From contig JBOZIK010000001.1 of assembly GCA_051453625.1 (NCBI GenBank), positions 150,576,068 to 150,640,067 on the forward strand: a DNA stretch of 64,000 nucleotides, read 5' to 3'. Position numbers and translations under genes: made by a program. The stretch comes from Welwitschia mirabilis. Its lineage: Eukaryota; Gnetophyta; Gnetopsida; Welwitschiales. The notes under the pieces are model-generated. The model was not told the origin of the DNA. It worked only from the letters and a program-made list of their open reading frames with translations, and made no database searches. Below, one piece after another: positions 1 to 12,260 of the stretch (within the stretch, counting starts at the first letter, position 1; each line of letters begins with the position of its first letter).

Positions 1-229
1 CTAACTCACTGAAATCTCCAAAAGTGAAATGATTCAGTGGGAATATATTTTATATATTTTTTTTTTTTTTTTGCCATGATGAGGGGAGTGCAACCACTAT
101 CAGAGGAGTAAGGACCTATGAAGCATGGGCAACTAACACCCCAGTAGAGTTCCCACAGCTACCATATTACACTGCTAAAGGCTCCTCTCAGAAATATTTG
201 CCCCAGTGTACTTGCTGTAGGACATCATG
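1..229 (-). mobile_element. 3' non-coding part of gypsy element E, with conserved block
   Basis: Positions 74-229 are a copy of the conserved block also seen at 10522, 23564, 29364 and 54673, in the same orientation as in the minus-strand elements B, A, C and D. Positions 1-60 match the sequence that precedes the block in D (near 54550). The block stops matching its relatives at about 229, where a long T-rich tract begins and the orientation of the element switches. The rest of this copy would lie left of the window. Confidence 0.7.
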
Positions 230-404
230 CTTTTTATTTTTCTTTCTTTTTCTTTTTTCTTTTTTTTTCTTTTGTTTTTCACTAACCACTGATATCCACT
301 CAGTCGTTCAGACATCACAGTTGGACGATAGATCCCTTTTCTGTACTTTTCCCTCATTCTGTGTTTTTCTGTTTTTTGTCTGTGTTGTCTCAATTATCGT
401 CCAG
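230..404 (+). other. T-rich tract and gypsy 5' leader in plus orientation
   Basis: A pyrimidine run (about 230-285) is followed by sequence that resembles the reverse complement of the D leader at about 61090-61300, including paired TCGTCC / GATGAC palindrome motifs at about 310-415. This is the untranslated leader upstream of gag, here on the plus strand although the flanking pieces of this element are minus-oriented. Confidence 0.5.
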
Positions 405-1027
405 ATGACAGATAGGATGACGAAGAGGATAGCACTGAAACTGAATGTAAAGATTGAAAAAGGTAAAAACTATCAGAGAGAGCGACAATTCATTGCAGAA
501 AATATCCAAGAAGGTTTGCTTAATTTTGAATTTAAAAATCAAAACGACCCAGGTACGCAAACTTTACAATTTCCTGAAAATTTTGATTGTGATTCTATAA
601 GCGAATTTGATTTTAATTTTGAAGAATTTAATACGATGTCTACCTCTCGTTAAAAACAACCTATCTCACCAAATCCTCCACCTATAGTTGGAACTATTAC
701 TTATACTCCTTCTCAACCAAACACTCATGTGTCTCTGAGAGATCTCATAGCTAATAAACGACTTAAAATTCAAAACCCCTTTGACTTACCTCCTGGCAAT
801 GATGTAGAATTGAAAAACCTGAACGCTTATCCCACCTTTAGAGGAGAATCTGATGAAGACCCCCTACAACACATCACAGAAATAGAACAACTAGTCCTTA
901 CATCCAGCAATAGTAAGAAACGCATAACTGATAAAACTTATATGATCATATTTTCCATGACTTTGCGAGATAAGGCTAAAATTTGGCTTAGGACAATCCC
1001 TCATAAAAGCCTAAAATCTTGGAGCCA
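405..1027 (+). pseudogene. gag: Gypsy gag, N-terminal part, one in-frame stop, cut by gap
   Basis: This is the capsid/nucleocapsid polyprotein start of an Athila/Tat-like Ty3/gypsy element. One frame is open from ATG 405 to the N gap at 1028 except for a TAA at 651-653, which lies next to AAA CAA and could be a decayed CAA. The first part (405-650) is a leader peptide containing NYQRERQFIAENIQEG, which has relatives upstream of gag in A, B, C and D. The second part starts LRDLIANKR and runs through YPTFRGESDEDPLQH to SMTLRDKAKIWL and SLKSW, the signature of the plant retrotransposon gag domain. It is the best preserved coding stretch in the window. Met 417 is an alternative start. The protein would continue into the gap; the sequence after the gap is LTR, so the apparent continuation there is not real. 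Confidence 0.8.
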
Positions 1028-1361
1028 NNNNNNNNNNNNNNNNNNNNNNNNNNNNNNNNNNNNNNNNNNNNNNNNNNNNNNNNNNNNNNNNNNNNNNNNN
1101 NNNNNNNNNNNNNNNNNNNNNNNNNNNNNNNNNNNNNNNNNNNNNNNNNNNNNNNNNNNNNNNNNNNNNNNNNNNNNNNNNNNNNNNNNNNNNNNNNNNN
1201 NNNNNNNNNNNNNNNNNNNNNNNNNNNNNNNNNNNNNNNNNNNNNNNNNNNNNNNNNNNNNNNNNNNNNNNNNNNNNNNNNNNNNNNNNNNNNNNNNNNN
1301 NNNNNNNNNNNNNNNNNNNNNNNNNNNNNNNNNNNNNNNNNNNNNNNNNNNNNNNNNNNNN
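1028..1361. other. Assembly gap, 334 N
   Basis: Unknown bases. The gap separates plus-oriented gag from a minus-oriented LTR, so an orientation switch or a scaffold misjoin lies inside it. Confidence 1.
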
Positions 1362-1641
1362 ACGAAGGCTGCCCTCATAATCTATATAATTAAAGAAACC
1401 TATCATGAATCTATAACAACATAAACTATGAGGGATAAATTCTTGTAATTAAAAAGAGTATTTCATATTAAAAGTAAAAATTCATCTGTATCACAAAGTA
1501 GCCATTCTTCAATAGAGGATACGCCACTAACACCAAGATAACATCTCTCTGGATTACAAGATGATTCTCCAGTCCCAAGATCTCCTATCACGAGAATGTC
1601 AGATACTGTCAAAGATGATTAGAAATCGAGGGGGAGACCTT

Positions 1642-1649
1642 TATTTATA
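1642..1649 (-). promoter_or_regulatory. LTR TATA box
   Basis: TATAAATA on the minus strand, at a position matching the TATA boxes of the C LTRs (27061, 33337). It is the likely core promoter for element RNA. Confidence 0.5.
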
Positions 1650-2010
1650 GGAAGAAAAGGGGGAAGGAACTAGCAGAAAAATATAACAGAAACTATAGCT
1701 AACATAAAAGGGAAAGTCGCAATTAACAAGCGACAACTCGAGAATACAATCTGTGAAAATATCAGAGGACAGTGTCGTCTAGGTGGTTGTTCGGACGATG
1801 GAGGGGATGACAAGGATTTACAATGAGTTATCTAGTTTTCTTTCAGTTTAACTCTCTGTGATCTTCCTAAAAACTGTTATCAACTAAAATTGGAGATGTC
1901 GTCCACTAATGTCATCTGGATGATGAGGTGGAAGATGGAGTCTGATGATAAGATCTTCACTTCATCTATAAGCTATCTGAAAATAAATTTGTCTTATGTC
2001 AAATTAAGGT

Positions 2011-2050
2011 TGTCGTCCTGACTATCGTCTGGACGACATAGGAGACGACA
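2011..2050. repeat. Best preserved copy of the 40 bp CpG palindrome
   Basis: The ends TGTCGTC and GACGACA are a perfect 7 bp inverted pair. Inside lies a second pair, TCGTC and GACGA, around a 2 bp centre (TG). Relatives with CpG changed to TpG or CpA recur in LTRs and leaders across the window. Confidence 0.7.
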
Positions 2051-2274
2051 GTCCTTTGTCAGTCTGATATCTGGTTGTTTGCAGAAATAGTCATCTGAAA
2101 ATATAATTTATCCATATTTATATGAAATCTTCGTGAATTATCTGATAAACTACATGTTTTCGTCTTGTGTTCCTAGATTCTCAATTGTCATAGGAATTGA
2201 GCATTTATTTGTTAGTTTATCTGCAAAACAACTCAAAATACCCTATCAAATACACTTAAGTTAGTGTCGCAACA

Positions 2275-5200
2275 GTGCTTACTTAGGATGATGATTGTTA
2301 AAATGAATACATTAAAGATAAATCCTTTCATAGAAAAATTTAGATTCCTCATTAAGGAATGTAGGTTATGTTTAAAATTTTCATGCTTGTATCATTAAAC
2401 CTTTTCCATTACTTAAATGGTCATGCATTAAAGAAGCACTTAGCTTAATTTGCCTTTCTATGAGTAATGTATCCATAACTAGCACTTACATTTTTTGTAG
2501 TGGATGTGTACCTAGAGTTTGCATCTCCTCCTCCTATTTTATGAGAAATTTCATTTCATGTTTCTAGGATTTACTAGTTTCTATACTCTACCATAAATCT
2601 TCCATTTAATATGTCTTTAGGAAAATATGAACAAAGAACCAAAATCAAAGTAGTAAATTTTAAAGTAATTTAAATAATTTTGACTTGAGTGATTATCTCT
2701 AATTGGATTTAATCATTTATTATTGAGCTAGTATTACGATTGAATTATAAGGGACTAAAAACTTAGCATCCTATCACAAGTGGACTAACTCCTACTAATT
2801 ACATGATCCTAATCATTTAGCTAATGTCTTTACATTTATGATATCTTTCTAGTTTCATAATCCTAGTTATTTATTTAATTTCTTTATATTTTTAAGGTTT
2901 TCTTACTCATTCTAAATATTTATAAAATTTTTCATGCTTATAACTATGAGCTTCAAGCTCGTAAGATTAGTTTGATCAAGAAAATATCATTATAGATTAT
3001 TTCAAATTCTTTTAGTAGTCATGAAGATATGTTCAATACTAGTGAGCGTTCCTACATAGGTGAGATCTAATAGGTATCATTTGTTGTCTTGGATTTATGT
3101 GTTTTTTTCCCTCATTTTCCTAGGATTTCTCTCATCTTATGTCTTCTTCAATTGAGTAAACTTCCATGTACAAGAATCCTTTTTATGTGCCTTTATTTAT
3201 TTACTAGTAAAAGTAATTAATTTTACTACCTATGTCATACTTTTAACCAATGTTTGATGAATTTTGATCTAAAGAGATTATATTTAAAGGATGTTCATAG
3301 TAAACATAATTTCTAGATATTAAAAAATCAATTGAATCTATACATTACTTAATTCATTAGGCATTTGTGATTTTTATTTAATTTTATTTTTCATGGACAA
3401 CATTTGATGTATCATTATGCCTTATTATTTGAAAATTATATTTCACAATAAATGTATTATAATAGAAAAGGAACTTGATTTTCCTACATATTTTAGAAAT
3501 GCTATTAATAAAAGGTTAATATTAATAATTTTACTTTATTTTCTTTATCTTTAATTGTATTTTTTTATATTATTTTTTATTAGGTGTTATAAAGTAGGGG
3601 TAGAAGTAATCATAACTACTACTATTACTTTAAATATACTTGGAGATAACCATTGCACTATTTGAGCTCTTAATAACTACTTCTCAAATTTCAAAGCCTT
3701 TCTTCATGCACATGATGTGGAATTCACCTTGAGAAATCTGGTGCTATAGTAGTATGTCCCTTTTTCTCTAATTCTTTATAAACCTTTTTATTTGTGTGTA
3801 TCATAAAATAATAATTATAACCTGTTCATTTTTAGTTTTTAGATCTATTCTTATAACAATAGCCTATTTAGATCCATTTATTTTTCTCATTTCACATGCT
3901 TTATTTAGGTAGTGTCAAAAATTGTAGAACTAATTTACAATTAGTAGCTACATTTTTAATATAGATAACAATTTATCCTTATATTATTCATAATCCAAAC
4001 CATCTGATTCTTTCTTCTATCCCTACTCATTAGGCTTAAATATATGTATAGCTTATTGTGTTTCCAAATTCATCCATCACAAGATATCTTCTATTGTAAA
4101 TAGTATGTAGTTTCATTTTTAATGTGTATCTATGTCTGTTATAGTTATAATAATATAGTAATTTCTTATGTCCTATGGGCTAATGAAAAATGTTAACTAT
4201 TTTTATTATAATTAGGTCTTTATAACATGGATATAAGATCAAATTTCTAATGAATATTGTTTTATATAAATCATTTAATGTAACATTATTGTTCATTATT
4301 ATATTTATTGTTAAATTTATTTTAAAACCAAAGGAAAATGTTACCATTATCAACTAAATCACTTTTTTATTTTTAAGATATATTATTTCAATATGTATTT
4401 TTATTTTTCCCCCTTCTATCATACCTAGGACCTTATTAGAAGTTAGATTAGATTAGTATTTAATTTTTTAATGTCATTTAACTTATTCAAATTAGATCCA
4501 TTTAACTTGATTAAGATCCATTTATGTTAATTCTAAATAGATGTTTCTTAGCCTTCATCATTAGTTAACACTTGAAGTAGGACACTATAATATTTAATTT
4601 TTGAATGTCACTATAATATTTAACTTTTGAATGATGATCAAGTAATTCCTAGATTATTAAAATTGTTATTTTAATATAAAAATACCTCTACATTCCCATT
4701 ATTTAAAAGTATCCTAGTAAGTATCCAAGAATAAGACATTCCTAAAAATTAAACCCTATGATCATTTCCTTAAAAAAAGTAGTTGGATTATCAAAAAGCA
4801 AATTGAAAGAAAATTGAGCTATGGAGATGGGTTTTGAGAATTCCATTGCTATAACTTAGTCTCATGTATAGTACTAATGTTTTTTATACTTTAATATCAA
4901 TAACCATCTTAATGACTTAATATTATTTAATTTATTTTAGCTCTATTAATACTTTAATTTCAAACATGGATTGATCTTTTAATTCTTTAACTTGGTATCT
5001 AGCATGTCATCTTTTTACTAATCCTAAGATAAAAGGGTTTGTTTTTCATTACATTTTGAATCTTCTTTGTCTCTTTATGTTTATTTAAATTTGCATATTT
5101 AAAAAACTTCTAGTTTTTTTAATCTTCCATAGCTTATGTTTATAATAACCAAACTTGTATATCAAAATTAGTTTCCTTTTTATTACAAAATAGCTATCAC

Positions 5201-5479
5201 TTAAATATATGAAATTTGTAGCTTTAGATGTGTTTACCAAAAACTTTGTTATAACATGTCAGAATAGAATTTGACACCTTAAAGTACTTAAAATTCAAAA
5301 ATTAAGAGATAATTTGAATGATTTTTTGGTTGTTTAAAATTTTTAAATACATTCATTTTGCATGGATTTTGCTTACTATGCTTTGTAATGTGGATTGATA
5401 GCTTTTGCGGTAATTCTCTAATCTAAGCACTCATACAACTATTATAAAAACTTGTGATAAAAATATATGATAATGATTT
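2275..5479. other. Unassigned AT-rich DNA
   Basis: About 3.2 kb of very AT-rich sequence. I found no open frame of useful length, no LTR or conserved gypsy block, and no RNA gene. Part of the right end may be further LINE sequence too decayed to recognise. Confidence 0.5.
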
Positions 5480-5832
5480 AAATATGAATAAATAATTAGT
5501 AATGTAGATATTAAAAAAAAACAAGGGGTATTGTAGGAAAGAAACATATTCAATGATCTTATATTAGAAATAAACTAATATTATAAACCAGGATCAACAC
5601 CTAAAGCTAGGACATCTAAACTAAGATTAGTTTAAAAATATTAATTAATAATTAATCATGTATCATTAAGGGATTACTAGGGATAAACACATGAGTCATG
5701 TCAAAAAGAAAATTCTATTCTTCCTTATCATGTGCTTTTATAAAATCTAAACTAAGCAAGAAAGATCCATTACTAAGATATTTAAATTATTTTAAACTTT
5801 TTAAAATAGTAATATCCATGTAAAAATATTGA
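5480..5832 (-). pseudogene. L1-type LINE reverse transcriptase, downstream half
   Basis: Reading the minus strand from 5832 downward gives LLSLDFIKAHDKEE, a stop and NFL, then MTHVFIPSNPLMIH. These match the LLKLDFEKAYD...W.FL...M...GFP..W..WI block of plant L1 reverse transcriptases. Weak similarity to the LRQGDPLSP block may follow near 5575-5590. Stops and a frameshift are present. The upstream half of the same domain is at 17758-18600, on the far side of gypsy element B, which inserted between them. I did not find the YADD catalytic motif. Confidence 0.55.
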
Positions 5833-5837
5833 ATACT

Positions 5838-7067
5838 TGTTGTGATGCATTTTTATGTATTTCTTAAGTTCTTTAAGCAAAACTCTACTAATCACAAATG
5901 CTTGCACAAGATACATGCTAGTATAGTTGGGAGTTAACTCGAATGTCATAATCCATTGAAGGCACTAGACTCAAAGTTAGAAAATTGATTTCACAAAGCA
6001 TTTTTGATTTTTTATCATTTTTAAGTAAATGAGAATAATAAAAATGTAGAAATACAATGCAATATAAATGCTAATTCAATGCTTATCAATTAGATGCAAA
6101 AGAAAATACTCTAAGTAATAGATCTATTCATCTACCAACCTATTATCACTAAGATCGATCCTAACTAATGTAGATGATAATGCACATTGAATAGAATATA
6201 ATATAATTAAACTATCATGACCATGAAGATGCAAACTGAAATGAAATGCAAGTACTAAACTAATAATATCAACCTATAATAGGTTTCCTTATGACCTATA
6301 TCAACTGTAAAGCTATCATGAAATTATAACCAAAATAAACCATAAGGGATATGAAATAATGAAAATAAAGAAACTATTTTATTAATCTTAAACTAAGAAT
6401 CTAATTATAAAGATGAAACACCTCAATGGAGGATACACAACCCAACACCAAAAAGACTCTTGTTTATAGCTATGATGGACCTCTTACTCTTCAATATCTC
6501 ATTACAAGAATTTTAGGTATAAAATATGATTTTCATAAATAAGGGAAAGGGAGTATTTATTTCTTTTCATATAGAAGTTTCTAGACAAAAAACCCTAATG
6601 GCTTGAACAAAACCTTAGTAGTCTAAAAAGGGCACATGACCCCATTACAAAGTTAGTTGCATTAGTTACATAAAATAAATATTATTCTAACTATCATTTA
6701 AATGATCATAAAAATGATACTATGCCATAAAGGACAACATTAGCTTTAAGCTCTAGTTCAAGTCAGTCTCCCTATTAACTTGTAATGTGTCATAATCCAG
6801 TACTGTCATCTAGATGACTATGGGAACATCATGCTTTTAAATTTTTTAATTAATTAAAATCAACCTCCTAGCTTATTAAACTACTTCTAAAAATGCTAGG
6901 TATCAAAATTTGCTTGAAATGTCTTCAAATATGCTAAGGTTTGCAAATTTCCGTGATCATTTCATTAACTCTCTATAATCATTAAAAATCCACCTAAACC
7001 TATCTAAATTTCATACCAAAATTACTTAGAATACCCCATCAAATGCATAAAATTCAACATTACAAAA
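5838..7067 (-). repeat. Element B 3' LTR
   Basis: Starts TGTTGTGATGCAT and ends ATTACAAAA (decayed from a GCAACA-type end). It pairs with 16483-17752: both share the CTTTAAGCAAAA segment, the ACTAGACTCAAAGTTAGA segment and a late region with degraded palindromes (about 6805-6830). Immediately after it, TAACCCTCCACTTAA reads on the sense strand as a purine-rich tract ending at the LTR, the expected plus-strand primer. Confidence 0.8.
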
Positions 7068-7649
7068 TAACCCTCCACTTAATCTTGTTAGTTCTTGATA
7101 ACTTAAGTGAATAACTACAAATTATGAGATAAATTAACTATGATAAATAGCAACTAGAAAGACATGAATTTAGTTTAGAAATCTTATCATGTAGGATTAA
7201 TTATAAAAATCTAATTAACTAGATATATTACCTTAGTAGAGTATGTTACTATACTGTCATCTTGTATGTTATCTAGATGATGATGGGGGATAACATGCTT
7301 TAAAAATTGAACTAAAGAATTAAATTCTTACAATCATAATGATCAAAAAACAAGGTCATAGCACTTATAAATTGCATTATCTCCATAGTTAAAATGTTTA
7401 GTACATCAAAAAAATAAAAATTAAATGTTGCATCAAAAGTTCATTAAAATATATAATCATAATAACTCAAATAAATTATATACATGTTTAATGATGAATA
7501 ATGATAATTAAAAAGTTTTATGTATAAATTAATCTTTAAGTTTTTAAGTATAATACATTAAAAAAAGGGTAAATACATCAATAATAATATAACATTACTC
7601 CCCTTTTGGTACTATAGTAAAGTCTACATGGAAGGATATAAGTGGAGGT
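7068..7649 (-). other. Element B 3' untranslated region with polypurine tract
   Basis: The minus strand at about 7068-7085 reads AAGTGGAGGGTTA into the LTR, the polypurine tract. A decayed palindrome copy lies at about 7255-7290. The rest is AT-rich with no frame. Confidence 0.5.
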
Positions 7650-8900
7650 GGATAAGGAGGAGGATGTTCTTCTTTATGTATTGTCTCCTCTCCATGGACC
7701 TATACTACCTTTGGGAGATCCATTGTGATGTTGTATTCATTATGCATTACCTAGTCTTTCATAGCTACAATATGCTTCTCAATATCTCATACTTGTTGCT
7801 TCGTCACACTCCTCCTCTGCTCCACTATAGTTAATCTCCACTGAAGCTTTGTAACACCCTAGCTAATGGTCTCTCGAATTCCTTAGGCTATGTTTGTAAG
7901 AAGATCTTGCATCTGCTTTAATATGATCCTAACTGTAGGTCTCATGATTTACTATCTCTCTATCTCTCTATGGATCTGGATGCTCATGTCTTATAGGTAT
8001 CATGCTCTAGTTTATAAATGTGGTAACTACTACTTACTTACAGGCTCTAGAATGCCAAAGTAATGGAAGGTAGTGGAAATAAGGTAAGGGTATCTTAACA
8101 TCTATATTTATTATGCCTTCATTATGGATCATAACCTCCTCCATATAAAAGAGGTTAGGTCCATTTTCTCTTCTTACTGTAACACTGCTAATATTTATAA
8201 ATGATCTACCATGTAGTACATGTTATGAAATGATGAACTAATGTTGTGAATGAGTCTTGTGTGAAGAATACTATAGGTAGGTGGAAAATAAGTCATCAGA
8301 ACTTTCCTCTTTCTTCTTAACACATTTGGCAGAATGTCAAGTTCCACTACATATGCATAGTACTTTTTTATACCTCCTAAAGAATGTATATGTGTGATTT
8401 TAAGGCCTTTTAATCCTAGAACTAGTTTAATTGCTTGAAATAATAGATACCTCATCCCCATGAATAGTAGCTATAATCATATCTACCATCTGTCTATCTA
8501 CATCTAATATCTGCTCCATGTGTATGGTATTGTAAAACTCTTAAATATTTGATAAGTAGTAAGTTCCATAAGCATCTAGAATCCATTATAACTCAATACC
8601 TATTAATCTTTAGTTCATCTTAATCTTAATCTTGCTCATACAATCACTAAAATGCCTCTTACCTTAGATGGTTGTAATCTAAATGGAATGTAATCTGACC
8701 TAACTAGGAGGATGTATTAATGAAACTCTTTGGATGACCTATGGTACAAGTGGCTTGGCTACATATGCTAAAGTCTTAGCCTTTATCTCAACCTAGTGAG
8801 ATTTCTATCTAATGTGTGGCCTGTTGAATAATACCATTATGTATATCACATGGATAATATGAAATCATAATTAGATCAGTATGTCAAAGATGTATATCTT
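7650..8900 (-). pseudogene. Env-position ORF remnant of element B
   Basis: The region corresponds by position and by short shared stretches to the better 3' ORF of D (52090-53050): for example RLIGIEL, a stop and WILDAYGTYYLS, then EFYNTI, match RLIYL...WIIYAHDSYYIT...EFYNTM in D. A longer open piece is 8461-8195. B has an extra segment relative to D between EFYNT and the following part. By analogy with D it may belong to the family described as putative plant transposon protein, found 3' of pol in many plant LTR elements. The product was at the retroviral env position but nothing here shows an envelope function. Many stops. Confidence 0.4.
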
Positions 8901-10521
8901 GAAAGTTTAAAATGACATCCAAAATTAAAATTTTTATGTAAAAGTGTCCCAAAAATATGTCCTACCCCTCACATGTAAATCAATATATGCCATATTTTAT
9001 TAACATCCAGTAAAGAGAGAAAAATGCAATTTTGAGTATAAGTGAGTAAATGGGTGGGACCCATAGAGGTGCAAAAATTAAAAAACTAATCTAGTATAAA
9101 TGTAGAGCTTTTCACACTAATTGTTTTGACTATAAGCATTATTACATTTCAATGAATGGTGTGAGAGAAAACTAAGTTCAAGGTAAAACCCTAATTCGAT
9201 CTTGTAAAATTCATAAATTTAGATTTATCATAAAATATATAGTGAAATTCAAATTTATTTAGCATAAAATGATAAGAACAAACAATTAAGCCTTTTACAT
9301 GAAAACTATACTCTGAAAGGCTAAGAAATGAGAGAAATAAGAAAAAATAACAAAAGTGATGAGACATACCTCATTTTGATAAAATAATCTAAAAATAAGG
9401 AACCTAAGGTTTAATCTAGTTAAACAATGCATCAACAATGCTAGTAGGCCATAAAGTGATGATTTCCTTATGAGAGAATAGTCACGAATGGTCTCATAAT
9501 GGTGAAAAATGAGGAAGAAAAAGGAGTAGCCATAGTTTTAACACACTTTCATCTATGCATCATTTAGATAATAGCCCTCGAATGATTCTCTAAAAATAGT
9601 ATCTCATAATCGTTCATGTCATCTATACAACCATTTAGATAACAGACTTCTTAGAAATTTTAAAAATATTAAAGTTTTAAAAAACTAAAATAGTAAAAAA
9701 ATAACAAAATGAAGCCTTAAGAAGTTGTTGTGAAGTCCAAGAAATAGGTGGAAGCATGAAGAACTAAAAGATTCATACCTTCAAAAAAACTCAAGGTGGG
9801 AAAAAACGATGAGAGAATAGAGCCATGATACTATACTAAGTAGAAAGATGTTAAGAAAAAAAAAATCCTCTAATGTGTCTAAACTTAAAATCATCCAAAA
9901 TAAGTAAGTAAACATGTCAAAGCTTAAACGATGTGAAAGGAACATATGGGAGAAATTATCATAAAGCACTAAAAGAATATCATCTATCAAAGTGATAAAA
10001 AAATATCACATCCTATAGATAACAACAAAGAGTGAAAATAAAAACAATAAGAAAACTACTAAATGATTAAATCTTAAGTAGTTTAATGAAAAAAATATGA
10101 AAATAACTTCAAATCCAAATTAAAATAACTAAGGAAAACAAAATAAAAATCAATAACTAGGAACATGAAAAAGATTGTATACCTTCCTTAAATTCTAACT
10201 TAGCATAGTACCTTAGTAGAAATCATAAAATCATTTAAGTAATTATGTATAACATTACATTAAAAATTCATAAAATACCACCTAAATAGATAGTCATTAT
10301 GATAATTCCAAGAAGATATAATGTTTTTAATCAATGAATGATAAGTTCAAAAACTGTTTAAAGATGAACTCACCTACCTATACCCTGAAAGACATTAAAA
10401 TCCTAAAAAGTGAAATGATCATGTGAGAGAATTGTATATTCAATGAGTCTAGAAAATAAGCAATGTCTCTAATAATATCATGGACATCACAGATCCTATA
10501 GCCTCAAATTAAATATTAGTA
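8901..10521 (-). other. Element B non-coding 3' region
   Basis: Sequence between the env-position ORF and the conserved block. It is AT-rich, with decayed palindrome copies at about 9550-9650 (CATC..GAT pairs) and a short stretch at about 10450-10490 (gaaaataagcaatg...) that is also present beside the block in A, C and D. No other open frame is convincing. Confidence 0.45.
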
Positions 10522-10680
10522 TTCATTGATAAGGGAAGTGCAAACACTATCAAACTAATAAGGACCCATGAAGCATGATCAATTGATCCTCCAATGGAAT
10601 TCCCATAGCTACCAATACTACCAAAGGTTCCTCTTAGGAAAATTTACCCTAGTGTGATAAGAAATAATGGTAACCATGTT
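10522..10680 (-). repeat. Conserved gypsy block, copy in B
   Basis: Decayed copy of the block at 23564-23730: it keeps AAGCATG, CCCATAGCTACCA, AAAGGTTCCTCTTAGG and the end near TGGTAACCATG. It sits 3' of integrase, before the 3' region. Confidence 0.7.
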
Positions 10681-11499
10681 TTTAGATTAGATATAAAAGA
10701 TGATGATCATTATTTACTTAAGAAATGAAATAAATACCACATAATGAAGTACTCTTAAGGACGAGACTGAAGCAATGAGATGAAAAAAAGGGAAGGACAC
10801 ACCTAAAAAACTAAAGACTCTTATCATTAAGAGAGAATAAAAACCTCAAGGAATATTCCTTTAAAATGAAGGTTATAAATGTATGAATTTTTTAAGATTA
10901 GGTGAATCCAATATTATCACTTTAGAATATCTAAGTGAAAGATTACTAGTCATGATAACTTTATAAAGTGATACATAAGTTAAGTAAAAGATGTTTAAGT
11001 AATAGCCTGATTTCAACTAAATAAATTAACTAAAGAAGAATTCANNNNNNNNNNCCTTAATGGGGGCTTCTAATATAAGTGCCTCAATCATGTTCAAGGT
11101 TTAATCAATAAGTAACTCATAGATTTCTAACATTTATTCATTAACTTTCTAAATTTCTTTATTGTTTCCATTAAAATTATTAACTAATTCATTAAAATAT
11201 AATTTTTCAAAAAGTTAAGAATCTAATCATATAAAAGTTAAATTGTTATGTAAAAGATGAACTAGGGTATTATATAAAATAACTAATTAACCTAGCTAAA
11301 AGTTTTTATGAGTTAACTTTTTATAATGTTTGAACTTGACTTAGGATTTATGGATAATTTGATGATGTATAGCATAGGTATATTTTTTATTTAAGTAATA
11401 AAATTGAGCTAAACAAGTTCTAAGATTTTTATATAGGTTCACAAGATTAAGTTAATGGGTAGAACGATAATAGTTATAATAAACATTAACTAGTAAGAT

Positions 11500-12260
11500 A
11501 TAAACTTTTTTATATATAGTTCATAAGATGAAAAACTAAGAAAATTTAACCATGTAGTATGGTAAGATCAAATAATATCATTGAGTTTAGAAGTTCAAGT
11601 CTTCTTATTAATAGAGATAATTTTTGGGGACATCTTCTTAATTTTCTTATTGGCATAGAAAATTTGATGTTTAATTCCAATGGATAAGAGAAATTTTTTG
11701 AAAAAGATAATTAATGAAATAAGTTTCTTAATCACTAATTATGATTATAAGTAAACAAAAATTCTAGAAGATATGATTATAGACAAAATTACAAATAGTT
11801 TAGGGATTAGGACTTATAATAGAAATAGCTTTAATCCACTTGATAACATAATTAATAGTCATAAAAATATATTTTTTATCATAATTAGATGATTGATAGG
11901 GCTCTAAGGTCAATCCCCTCATAGTCAAAAGGTTTACATTTAAGGATAGGTTTAAAGGGCATATCTTGAGAGTGAGTTAGGCTACCATAACATTGACAAT
12001 TATTACATCTCCTAGTGAAGTCAAAAGAATCTTTAAAAAGGGTAGGCCAATAGAAAATATAATGAAGGACTTTCATTGCATTTTATCCATTAAATTATCT
12101 TCCCCATACCCCACTATGACAATGGTTAAAGATGTTAGGTTTTTTTCATTCTATCATATATTTATGTATGATTTGATCTTTGCACCTATAGTAAAGATGG
12201 AGCTCATTTCACTCATAATCATAAATCCTATAAAAAAAGATTTTCATTGGTTATGAGTCT
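11500..12260 (-). pseudogene. Element B integrase
   Basis: Inserts element cDNA into the genome. The zinc-binding part is visible as FYWPTLFKDSFDF followed by RRCNNCQ (12076-11990), and the core start as KPILKCKPFDYEGIDL, where the first catalytic Asp survives. Beyond 11885 the frame breaks repeatedly, and the second Asp and the Glu regions are only faintly visible. It follows RNase H and precedes the conserved block, as in D and A. A 10 N gap lies downstream at 11045. Confidence 0.7.

Larger units (their letters stand above)
1362..2274 (-). repeat. Gypsy LTR (element E), left end lost in gap
   Basis: The sequence aligns with the D and B LTRs: the stretch about CATAAAC TATGAGG, then the CACAAAGTAGCC segment, and the shared end GTGTCGCAACA at 2274. 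It carries a minus-strand TATA box (1642-1649) and three copies of the CpG palindrome (about 1765-1812, 1893-1936, 2011-2050). CpG sites are still largely intact, so this LTR is younger than those of A, B and D. What follows (gtgct) does not look like the polypurine tract found after 3' LTRs in A, B and D, so this is probably the outer, 5' LTR end of a minus-strand element. Confidence 0.75.

Noticed and set aside
198-404. Phe-rich start of the 198-653 frame, resembling a signal peptide or membrane segment
   Set aside because: It is a translated poly-pyrimidine tract upstream of the likely gag start at 405.
7628-7834. Plus-strand frame of 68 codons before the B 3' region
   Set aside because: It lies antisense to the env-position ORF remnant and has no family. 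It is a shadow.
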